Shown here: in pieces, positions 48,083 to 58,767 of the stretch
How the letters are laid out: each line of letters opens with the position of its first letter
Numbering within the stretch: position 1 is the stretch's first letter
From: Pseudomonadota bacterium
Lineage (GTDB): Bacteria > Pseudomonadota > Gammaproteobacteria > Steroidobacterales > Steroidobacteraceae
Assembly: GCA_025355105.1 (NCBI GenBank)
Contig: JANYAE010000006.1
Location: forward strand, 1-64,000
DNA: 64,000 bases
Direction: 5' to 3'
Position numbers and translations under genes: made by a program
Notes under the pieces: generated by a model
The model's input: only the letters and a program-made list of their open reading frames with translations
Told to the model about the DNA's origin: nothing
Database searches by the model: none

Positions 48083-49084
48083 ATGAACCGCCCAGCCGAC
48101 GAACGCAGCCTCTGGATCGATCTTACCCGGACGGCCGGCATCTTCCTGATCGTATTCAGTCACACGGAGCAGGGCGACTTCACCGACGCGTTCCTGTGGA
48201 CCTTCCACGTACCGCTGTTCTTCTTCCTTTCCGGCTACCTCGCCCGGCCACAGGCGCCGGGCGCGTTCCTCAGCGGGCTCGGCCGCAAGCTACTGTTGCC
48301 GTACCTCGCCATCTATCTCGTGACGACCGTGCTCACGGCCGCGATCCGCCGCGACGTCGACCTCAGCTGGTTCGCGCGCACGCTCGCCGGCGCCGTCTAC
48401 GGCACCCACAGTTATGCGGACTTCGTCAACGCCGCGCTCTGGTTCCTGCCGAGCCTGATGACGGTGGAGCTGCTGTACGTGTTCGTCGTGCGGCGCTTCG
48501 CACCGAGCTACCTCGTGTGCCTCGCGCTGTCGATCGCGCTCTACACGCGCCACCAGCTGGACCTCTTCCTCAGCATCGATCTCAGCCTGCTCGGGCTCAA
48601 TTTCTTCGTCGCCGGCGTCGCGGCACGGCAGTACGACGTCGTGGGCCGGCTCGCGGCTCGGCCGCTCGGCCTTGCGCTGCTCGCGCTCGGCGCTGGCGGC
48701 TGCACTGCCGCGGCAGCCTCGATGGGCAACGTCTGGTACGCCGGTGAGCACTACGCGCTATCGCTCGGCGCGGGCCTCGCCGGCATCCTCATGGTGGCGA
48801 GCGCCGCGCTGCTGCTCGCACCGCTGGTCGCCCGCAGCCGCCGGGCGCGGTCGCTCGTCACCTTCATCGGCAGCAACACGCTGTCGATCTTCTGCTTCCA
48901 TGTGTTCAGCAACCCGCTCGCGACCGCGCTGCTGCGGCCGCTCGAACTCGGTCCGCCGCTGACGCGCGGCGCGGCGATCGCCACGCTATCCATCACGCTG
49001 CTGGCGCCGTGCATCCTGCTGATCCGGCGTCTCGTGCCGGAGCTGATCGGCGTGCGGCGCGCCGCACCCGTTGAGCCTCGCTAG
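48083..49084 (+). CDS. Acyltransferase family 3 (OafA/YrhL-type) membrane protein
   Basis: SLWIDLTRTAGIFLIVFSHTEQGDFTDAFLWTFHVPLFFFLSGYLARP; multiple TM segments. Confidence 0.87.
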   Translation: MNRPADERSLWIDLTRTAGIFLIVFSHTEQGDFTDAFLWTFHVPLFFFLSGYLARPQAPGAFLSGLGRKLLLPYLAIYLVTTVLTAAIRRDVDLSWFARTLAGAVYGTHSYADFVNAALWFLPSLMTVELLYVFVVRRFAPSYLVCLALSIALYTRHQLDLFLSIDLSLLGLNFFVAGVAARQYDVVGRLAARPLGLALLALGAGGCTAAAASMGNVWYAGEHYALSLGAGLAGILMVASAALLLAPLVARSRRARSLVTFIGSNTLSIFCFHVFSNPLATALLRPLELGPPLTRGAAIATLSITLLAPCILLIRRLVPELIGVRRAAPVEPR

Positions 49085-49923
49085 GCGCGCCGCCGACCGC
49101 GGACCACGATGCCGATGCCGCCGAGGATCGCGGCCGAGGCGAGCAGCACGCGCGTCGTGACCGGCTCCGCGAGCAGCCACGCGCCGCCCAGCGTCGCCAG
49201 CGCCGGGACGCACAGCTGCACGACGGCCGCCGTGGTCGAGCGCAGCGACGGCAGCACCGCGTACCAGAGCGCGTAGCCGACGCCGGAGGCCAGTGCGCCG
49301 GAGGCGAGCGCATACAGCACGCCGGCGCGGTCCAGCGATTTGCCGTGCGCCAGCGCGAGGCCGAGGCCGAGCGCGAGCGGCACGGCGCGCAGGAAGTTGC
49401 CGGCGTTGGCCGCGGTTGGCTCGCCGGCCCCCTGGCCGCGCAGCGAGTACGCGCCCCAGGCGATGCCGGCGCCGAGCATCAGCGCGGCGCGGCCAGGCGG
49501 TGGCGCCGCGAGCCCGGGCAGCAGCAGCGCGACGAGGCCGCCGACGGCGAGCGCGAGCCCGAGCAGCTGCGCGGCGTGCAGACGCTCGCCGCGGCGCAGC
49601 GCGACGCCGATCATGGTCGCCTGCACCGCACCGAACAGCAGCAGCGCGCCGGTGGCCGCCGACAAGCCGACGTAGGCGAACGAGAAGCCGACCGCGTAGG
49701 CCGCGAGCGCGAACGCCGAAGCCCAGCTGCCGCCGGCGGACCAGTGGCCGTTTCGCAGCCGCACGGCGAGCGACAGCATCGCCGCCCCGGACACCAGCCG
49801 GATCGCGGTAAAGCTCGCCGGGTCGATCGCGGTGTGCGCCAGCGCGAGGCGGCAGAGCAGCGAGTTGCCGGCGAAGGCGAGCATCGCGAGCGAGGTCAGG
49901 ACGGCGACGCGGACGGCGGGCAT
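49081..49923 (-). CDS. DMT family (EamA-like) transporter
   Basis: Ten-TM-like pattern MPAVRVAVLTSLAMLAFAGNSLLCRLALAHTAIDPASFTAIRLVSGAAML... Confidence 0.9.
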   Translation of the reverse strand: MPAVRVAVLTSLAMLAFAGNSLLCRLALAHTAIDPASFTAIRLVSGAAMLSLAVRLRNGHWSAGGSWASAFALAAYAVGFSFAYVGLSAATGALLLFGAVQATMIGVALRRGERLHAAQLLGLALAVGGLVALLLPGLAAPPPGRAALMLGAGIAWGAYSLRGQGAGEPTAANAGNFLRAVPLALGLGLALAHGKSLDRAGVLYALASGALASGVGYALWYAVLPSLRSTTAAVVQLCVPALATLGGAWLLAEPVTTRVLLASAAILGGIGIVVRGRRRA

Positions 49924-49948
49924 GCGCGGCCGCGTCGGCACCGCCGGC

Positions 49949-52467
49949 TCAGGCGCTGCGGCCGAGCGCCAGCGCGCAGGCGCTGGCCTCGTCGAGCGGG
50001 CGGCCGTCGCCGGCGACCGGCCAATTGACGCCGAGCTCGGCGTCGAGCCGGCCGGCGACGAGCTGCCGCAGGCGTTGCTCGGTCGGACGCCGCTCGGCCT
50101 GGCCGTGCGCCTGGTCCGAGGCGCGCGCGATCCGCGCCGCGTCCTGGTAGCGCTGGTCGCCGAGCGCGAGCTGCGCCATCGCGTCGAGCGCCATGTACAG
50201 CTTGGCCGGATCCTGGCTCGTCCCGAGTTCGTAGAGCTCCGCCGCCGTGGCGTGCGCCTCCTCGGCCTCGCCGGCCAGCAGCAGTGCGCCGAGCAGCACG
50301 CACAGCAGGTCGAAGTGCGTCGCGCGACGGCCGGAGTGACGCAGGCTCCAGGACAGCGGCCGCCCGAGCTGCAGCGCCGCCGCGGCGTCGCCACAGGCGA
50401 GGTCAAGCTCGACGATGTTGACCGTCGCCGCGAGCGCCTGGCGCTCGCTGACGGTGAGGGCAAGATGCGCGGCGCGCCGATAGGCGGCGCGGGCGTCCTC
50501 GAACTGCCCGCTGCTCAGCAGCAGCGCCCCTTCGGTGAGCGCGCCGACCGTCAGCAGCCGCGCCGGCCAGCTCGAGTCCTCGAGCGAACGCGCTTCGGCG
50601 AGCGCCTCGCGGGCGGCGGCGTTGTCGGCGCGCCAGTTGAGGGCCAGCTGCAGCAGCGCGTAGTAACGCGAGCGCCCGTGGCGCGTCTCGCCGTGCATCC
50701 TGGCCGCGAGCTCGGCGGCGTAGCGCGCGCGATCGCACTGCCGGCCCGAGTCGTAGGTTGCGACCGCCTCCCAGAAGCGGGCGAGACGCGCCCGCGGTAC
50801 CGCGTCGCTGATCAGGCGCACGGTCTGCTCGAAGCGCGCGCGGGCTTCGACGAACAGCTCCATCTCGGCGAACAGCGGCCAGGCGCTGCCGTACAACGCG
50901 ACGCCGAGGGCGTGGTCGCGCTCGGCGGCCCAGTCGATCGCGGCGCGGACGTTGTCGAGCTCGGCGCCGTAGCGCTGCAGCCATACCGCCTCGTCGAGCG
51001 ACCAGTACTCGGCGTAGGCGACGTCCAGCAGCTGCAGCATCGCCACCGCCATCTGGCCGCGCGCGCCGTGCAGCTCGCCGGCCGCCAGCAGCCGGTCGTG
51101 CGCGAAGTAGCGAGCGGTTTCGTTGAGCGTTAGCGCGGCGGCTCCACCGGCAAGGCCGTCACCAGCGAGCGGTCGACGAGCCGGCCGATCAGGTCGATGG
51201 CCACGGCGGCGTCGGTATCGGCGTCCGCCACCGCGGTCGACGCGGTCTCGAGCGAGAAGTTGCCGGCAAAGGCGCCGAGCCGGTTGAAGACGCGCTGCTC
51301 GGCCGCCGTCAGCAGGCCGTAGCTCCATTCGAACGCGGTCTGCAAGGCGCCGTGACGCGGCTCACCGTTGCGCGCCGAGAGTTTCAGCAGCCGGAAGCGG
51401 TCGTCGAGGCGCTCGAGCAGTGCGCCGACGCCGATCGACGGCACGCGCGCCGCGGCGAGCTCGAGCGCGAGCGGGTTGCCGTCCAGCCGCCGGCAGATGG
51501 CGCCGACGTGCGCGGCGTTCGACGCGCTGAGGACGAAACGCCGATCGGCGGCCGCGGCGCGCTGCGCGAACAGCGCGAGCGCCGGGTAGGCGGCGGCGTC
51601 GGCGCCCGGCGCGTCCGCCGGTGGCACCGGCAGCGGCATCAGCCGGTAGACGGTCTCGCCGGCCACGCCGAGCGGCGCCTGGCTCGTGACCAGTATCCGC
51701 AGCGCGCGCGTCTGCGACACCAGCGCGGCGAGCGGCGCCGCCAGCGCGCCGGCGAGGTGCTCGACGCCGTCGAGGATCAGCAGCAGCGACTGGTCCTCGA
51801 GCGCGTGACGCAGCGCGGCGAAGCCGTCGACCCGGTCCGACAGCGAGACGCCGACTGCCAGCGCGATCGCCGACGGCACGTGTTGCACGTCCTCGAGGCT
51901 CGCCAGCGAGACCCACGCCGCGGCGGTCCCGGGGACGTCGGCGCGGCGCGCGAGGAGCTCCTGGGCAAGGCGCGTCTTGCCGACGCCGAGGCCGCCGACG
52001 ATCGTCACGAGGCAGGCGCGCTCGAGCGCTGCGTCGACGTCGCGCAGATCCTCCTCGCGCCCGACCAGCGGTACCAGACGGTCCGGCCAGGTGCGCCGCG
52101 CTACGGACAGCGCCGCGGCTGCGGCAGGTGCTGCGGACGGATCGCCGGCAGGCGCGGCAGCGCCGGGGCCGGCGCCCGCGACGGCCAGCTCGAGCCGGTA
52201 ACCGAAACCGGGCACGGTGCGGATGGCCCCGGCGCCGAGCACCCGCCGCAGGCTGGCGATTTGCGCCGGCAGGTTGTTCTCGTCGACCACGAGGCGGGGC
52301 CAGACGCGCTCGAGCAGCGTGGCCTTGCTCACCAGTCGGCCGGGATGCTCGGCGAGCACCAGCAGCAGGTCGAAGGCGCGGGCGCCGATCTCGACCGGGC
52401 GGCCGCCGGCGCGCAGCTGCCGCTCGGTCGGGTCGACCTCGAAGGCGCCGATGCGGATCAGCTGCAT
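49949..52467 (-). pseudogene. Winged-helix (PhoB-type) / STAND-type ATPase / TPR-like regulator, split by a frameshift near 51130
   Basis: ORF 51130..52467(-): LIRIGAFEVDPTERQLRAGGRPVEIGARAFDLLLVLAEHPGRLVSKATLLERVWP wHTH plus IVGGLGVGKTRLAQELL P-loop, ends ...LVTALPVEPPR*; ORF 49949..51328(-) continues in another frame with LTLNETARYFAHDRLLAAGEL and helical repeats. Confidence 0.8.
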
Positions 52468-52552
52468 GCGACGCCGGTCCGCAGCGGACCGGCCGGCCGC
52501 GCCGCCAGGCCGAGGGCAGCGCCATTGCGCGAACAGTGGTGGACATTCTTTC

Positions 52553-52569
52553 TTTCAGAAGAATTTCAG
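52553..52569. promoter_or_regulatory. Candidate operator: 11-bp-period direct repeat TTTCAG-AAGAA-TTTCAG
   Basis: TTTCAG at 52553-52558 and 52564-52569; overlaps inverted repeat ATTCTT-N8-AAGAAT (52545-52564); AT-rich patch in the divergent intergenic region. Confidence 0.4.
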
Positions 52570-52701
52570 CTGCGCTTCAAGACGGTCGGGCCCGCCAGGC
52601 CGGATCCTGTCCCCACACCGAGCTGCCCCGTGCCGTCGACGACGGGTAGCTGGCGACCGAAACGACACGCTAACACGACCACCAGAACCGAGGAGAAGAC
52701 C

Positions 52702-52974
52702 ATGCCCAAGTTCGTCATCGAGCGAGACATCGCCGGCGCCGGCAAGATGACCCCGGCCGATCTCAAGATGATCTCGCAGAAGTCCTGCGGCGTGCTCAGC
52801 AGCCTTGGGCCCAGCGTGCAGTGGGTCCACAGCTACGTCACCGCCGAGAAGATCTATTGCGTCTACCAGGCGGCCGACGAGTCGCTGGTGCGGCGTCACG
52901 CCGAACTCGGCGGCTTCCCGGCCAACAGGATCTCGCGGGTGACGTCGATCATCGATCCGTCCACCGCGGAGTAG
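52702..52974 (+). CDS. DUF4242 domain protein (nickel-binding-protein-like), cytoplasmic
   Basis: MPKFVIERDIAGAGKMTPADLKMISQKSCGVLSSLGPSVQWVHSYVTAEKIYCVYQAADESLVRRHAELGGFPANRISRV. Confidence 0.8.
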   Translation: MPKFVIERDIAGAGKMTPADLKMISQKSCGVLSSLGPSVQWVHSYVTAEKIYCVYQAADESLVRRHAELGGFPANRISRVTSIIDPSTAE

Positions 52975-53039
52975 TCGGAGAACGATCGTCGTCGCGCCCG
53001 TGCCGGGCACCGAATCCTCTCACCCTATCGGAGCTGACC

Positions 53040-53399
53040 ATGAAGACGCTGATCACTCTCGCCGCCGCCCTCTGCCTGACTCCGGCCTTCGCCGCCGACA
53101 ACCCGGCCGCCGCGACGACCGCCGCGCAGCCGGCCGACGGTACGCATCGCTATCTCATCGAGCGCACCTTCCCGCCCGGTGCCCTCGCCGGTCTGGACGC
53201 CGCCGCCAAGGCCAAGGTCAACGCCACCAACGCACAGTTCGGGGTCCACTGGGTGACGTCCTATGCCAACGCCGAACAGACCAAGACCTTCTGCATCTAC
53301 GAGGGACCGTCCGACGCCGCGGTGCGCAAGGCCGCCACCGCCAACAACATCCCGGTCGACGCGGTGGTCGAGGTGCCGGTGACCCTGTCGCCGAACTGA
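53040..53399 (+). CDS. DUF4242 domain protein with signal peptide
   Basis: MKTLITLAAALCLTPAFA signal; HRYLIERTFPPGALAGLDAAAKAKVNATNAQFGVHWVTSYANAEQTKTFCIYEGPSDAAVRKAATANNIPVDAVVEV. Confidence 0.8.
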   Translation: MKTLITLAAALCLTPAFAADNPAAATTAAQPADGTHRYLIERTFPPGALAGLDAAAKAKVNATNAQFGVHWVTSYANAEQTKTFCIYEGPSDAAVRKAATANNIPVDAVVEVPVTLSPN

Positions 53400-53581
53400 C
53401 CGTGGCCGCGCGCGGCGCGGTGATCCCGCGCCGTCGTTCCCGCCGCAGGGCTCGACGATGGCCGTCGTGGCCGACGAATCCGCGTGGCGTGGGGCCGGTG
53501 GCGCTCACCCCAGTGAACCCGGCGGACGAGCCGCGGAGCCCGGCGGCGAAGCAGGCGGCCGAGCGCCGCGTCGGACCCGCC

Positions 53582-53612
53582 AAAACGAAGGGCGCCTCGC
53601 GGCGCCCTTCGT
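53582..53612 (-). terminator. Intrinsic terminator downstream of the H+-PPase gene
   Basis: Perfect 12-bp stem ACGAAGGGCGCC-TCGC-GGCGCCCTTCGT; on the minus strand followed by TTTT. Confidence 0.85.
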
Positions 53613-53631
53613 CTGGCCGGACAGGTCCCGC

Positions 53632-55689
<2,058 letters not shown>

Positions 55690-55824
55690 GCGTCTACTCC
55701 CCGACAGTTACCCGAGTTTCAGATTCGTTGTGTCTTGACCGGACGCGCCGTGCCGCACAGCCCATCGCTGGCAACTTTTTGAAAACAAAGCGTTTTTCCG
55801 GGGCAGCCTGCCAAAGGCCGCACA

Positions 55825-57105
55825 TTATACCTTGAAGTCCGTCGCCAGCTTGCGCCTGACCGGCGCGTTTTTCAGTTCGACGTAAGTCGGAAGCCCGCCC
55901 TTGAAGGGCGGGAAGTCCTCGCCGGCGATCAGCGGCTCGAGGTAGCGGCGGCAGGCCGCGGTGATGCCGAAGCCGTCCTCGGTGACGAACTCGCGCGGCA
56001 CCTTTTTCTCGACGTTGGCGACCGCCTCAAGCGGCGCCGAGACGATGGTCCAGCGGTACGGCTTCGAGGAGATGCGCTTGATGACGGGCAGCACCGCGTT
56101 CTGGCCCTTGAGCGCGAACTCAACCGCCGCCTTGCCGACCGCGTAGGCCTGCAGGACGTCGGTCTTCGAGGCGATGTGGCGCGCGGCGCGCTGCAGGTAG
56201 TCGGCCACCGCCCAGTGGTACTTGTAGCCGAGGCCGTCCTTGACGATGCGGGCGATCTCGGGGCCCGCGCCGCCGAGCTGCGTGTGGCCGAAGGCGTCGG
56301 TGGTGCCGGCCTCGGCGAGGAACTTGCCGCCCGCGCCCTTGACGCCCTCGGAGACCACGATTACGCAGTAGCCGCGCTCGGTGACGCACTGCCTGACGCG
56401 GTCGAGGAACGGCTTCTGCTCGAAGGGAATCTCCGGGAACAGGATGATGTGCGGCGCATCGCCGTTGCCCTTGCCGGCGAGGCCGCCGGCGGCGGCGATC
56501 CAGCCGGCGTGGCGGCCCATGACCTCGAGGATGAAGACCTTGGTCGAGGTACGGGCCATCGAGGCGACGTCGAGTGCCGCTTCGCGCGTCGACACCGCGA
56601 CGTACTTCGCGACCGAGCCGAAGCCCGGGCAGCAGTCGGTGACCGGCAGGTCGTTGTCGACGGTCTTCGGTACGCCGACGCAGGTGATCGGGTAGCCGAG
56701 CTCGGCGCCGATCTTCGACACCTTGAGCGCGGTGTCCATCGAGTCGTTGCCGCCGTTGTAGAAGAAGTAGCCGATGTTGTGCGCCCTGAAGACCTCGATC
56801 AGGCGCTCGTACTTGGCGCGGTCCTGTTCGATGCTCTTGAGCTTGTAGCGTGCCGAGCCGAAGGCACCGGCCGGCGTGTGGCGCAGCGCCTTGATCGCGG
56901 CCGCGCTCTCGCGGCTCGTGTCGATCAGGTCCTCGGTGAGCGCGCCGACGATGCCGTGGCGACCGGCGTACAGCTTGCCGATGCGCTTGGAGTGCTTGCG
57001 GCAGGCCTCGATGACGCCGGCCGCCGAGGCGTTGATGACGGCGGTCACGCCGCCGGACTGGGCGTAGAGGGCGTTGCGCTTCGGCTCGCGGGTCTTCGTC
57101 GGCAT
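55825..57105 (-). CDS. pfp: Pyrophosphate-dependent 6-phosphofructokinase
   Basis: ALYAQSGGVTAVINASAAGV...FFYNGGNDSMDTALKVSKIG...GVPKTVDNDLPVTDCCPGFGSVAKY...ILEVMGRHAGWIAAAGGLAG; alternative ATG at 57111. Confidence 0.92.
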   Translation of the reverse strand: MPTKTREPKRNALYAQSGGVTAVINASAAGVIEACRKHSKRIGKLYAGRHGIVGALTEDLIDTSRESAAAIKALRHTPAGAFGSARYKLKSIEQDRAKYERLIEVFRAHNIGYFFYNGGNDSMDTALKVSKIGAELGYPITCVGVPKTVDNDLPVTDCCPGFGSVAKYVAVSTREAALDVASMARTSTKVFILEVMGRHAGWIAAAGGLAGKGNGDAPHIILFPEIPFEQKPFLDRVRQCVTERGYCVIVVSEGVKGAGGKFLAEAGTTDAFGHTQLGGAGPEIARIVKDGLGYKYHWAVADYLQRAARHIASKTDVLQAYAVGKAAVEFALKGQNAVLPVIKRISSKPYRWTIVSAPLEAVANVEKKVPREFVTEDGFGITAACRRYLEPLIAGEDFPPFKGGLPTYVELKNAPVRRKLATDFKV

Positions 57106-57321
57106 GAACATCGCTCCGGACGGTGGCGGGGGCGAAGAGGATACCCGGTCGGACGCGAGGCCAGAACGGCCGTTCGGCGCCCCGCCGGCCGCGTGTACCC
57201 CGGACCGGCACAGCCGCATTTGACGCTCGGCCGACGCGGCGGGCAGCATACCGGCCGTTACCTGGCTGCGCGGGTTCCCCGGGGGAGGGAGCGCAGCCTC
57301 GGCCAGTACGGAATAACTATT

Positions 57322-57987
57322 ATGCGCATCGTGCTCCTGGGCGCGCCCGGGTCGGGGAAGGGCACCCAGGCTCAGCGACTGATCGACAAGCACCGGGTCC
57401 CGCAGATCTCGACCGGCGACCTGCTGCGCGCCGCGGTTGCCGCCGGAACCGAGCTCGGCCGGCGCGCCAAGGCGACCATGGACGCCGGCAAGCTGGTCGA
57501 CGACGCGACGATGCTCGGCATCATCCGCGAGCGGCTCGCGGCGCCGGACGCGGCACGGGGCTACATCCTCGACGGCTTCCCGCGCACGATTCCGCAGGCC
57601 GACGGCCTGAACGCGCTGCTGGCCGAGATCGGCCAGCCGCTCGAGGCGGTCGTGCTGATGGAGGTGGACCACGAGCGGCTGATGAAGCGGCTCACCGGGC
57701 GGCGCACCTGCCGCAGCTGCGGTCGCGTGTTCAACATCTACACCGCGCCGCCGCCGGTGCCGTCGCCGTGCGGCGGGCAGTGCGTGACGCCGGACCTGTT
57801 CCACCGGCCGGACGACAGCGAGGCGACGATCGGCAAACGGCTCGAGGTCTACGAGTCGCAGACCCGTCCGCTGGTCGAGTACTACGGCAGCCGCGGGCTG
57901 CTGCAGCGCGTGGACGCCGAGGGCGATATCGACGACGTCACGCAACGACTCGAGCGCGCGCTGGTCCGGGCCAGCGAACGCCGCTGA
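57322..57987 (+). CDS. adk: Adenylate kinase
   Basis: MRIVLLGAPGSGKGTQAQRLIDKHRVPQISTGDLLRAAVAAGTELG...YILDGFPRTIPQADGL. Confidence 0.98.
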   Translation: MRIVLLGAPGSGKGTQAQRLIDKHRVPQISTGDLLRAAVAAGTELGRRAKATMDAGKLVDDATMLGIIRERLAAPDAARGYILDGFPRTIPQADGLNALLAEIGQPLEAVVLMEVDHERLMKRLTGRRTCRSCGRVFNIYTAPPPVPSPCGGQCVTPDLFHRPDDSEATIGKRLEVYESQTRPLVEYYGSRGLLQRVDAEGDIDDVTQRLERALVRASERR

Positions 57988-58021
57988 CGACGACTGGCCG
58001 GCGGTCCGCCTTCGCGCGCCG

Positions 58022-58588
58022 CTAGCGCTCGAGCTCCTCGGCGCCCGGGATGCCGAACGGCACCTTCGGCGCCGGGCAGCTCGCGACGGGCGTCGCGCGC
58101 GTGCCGACCAGCGTGCTGCTCCAGCACTCGTCGAACACCGAACAGAAGCAGGCGCGCAGCCGGACGTGCAGCCGGGCGTCGTCCAGCCGCTTCCAGAGCG
58201 CGGCCGCGTCGGCGCTCGGTGGCAGCTCGAGCAGCGTCACCGCCTCCCCGGCGCGCACGATGCGTCCGGCGAGCAGGCTCTCGTTGAAACGCACGCTCGG
58301 GCCCGAGTAAGGGCTGAGCCCGCAGCACGCCGCGAGCAGCGCCTTGGCCGAGGCCACCGGCACTTCGTGCCAGAACACCTCGAGGGTCTCGACGCGTGCC
58401 GGTCCGACGCCGGCGTTCACGACCGACAGCCGGATTAGCGGCCTGCCGTCCTCGCCCTGGTTGTCGGTCGAGTACTGCAGGAACGGCCAGGAATTGGCCG
58501 CGACCAGCTTGGCGTTGGCGTCCGCCATGCGCTCCATCGTGCGGCCGTGGTGGACCGCGATCGCGAGCGACACGATCGAGACGAGCAT
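58022..58588 (-). CDS. Hypothetical protein with N-terminal TM segment
   Basis: MLVSIVSLAIAVHHGRTMERMADANAKLVAANSWPFLQYSTDNQGEDGRPLIRLSVVNAGVGPARVETLEVFWHEV...; no family recognised. Confidence 0.65.
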   Translation of the reverse strand: MLVSIVSLAIAVHHGRTMERMADANAKLVAANSWPFLQYSTDNQGEDGRPLIRLSVVNAGVGPARVETLEVFWHEVPVASAKALLAACCGLSPYSGPSVRFNESLLAGRIVRAGEAVTLLELPPSADAAALWKRLDDARLHVRLRACFCSVFDECWSSTLVGTRATPVASCPAPKVPFGIPGAEELER

Positions 58589-58767
58589 CGCCGAGAGCGC
58601 GAGCGTGAGGTCGACCCAGCGGTGCGCGCTGCGGTGGCGGTGCGGATGGATCGCGGTCTCAGGTATCGCGGCGCCTCCATCAGCCGGCCGGCGGCCGGCC
58701 CGCCGATCTTCGCGGATGGCGCCGGCCGCGGCAACGACCGGCGCCTGAGCGCGCTCGCGGCCGCGCG

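Noticed and set aside
51120-51170. Programmed ribosomal frameshifting at the STAND regulator junction
   Set aside because: No slippery heptamer or obvious stimulatory element around TAACG; a simple one-base loss explains the junction better
57220-57252. Possible adk promoter TTGACG...CATACC
   Set aside because: Spacing is about 20 nt or more and the -10 match is weak; not reported as a feature
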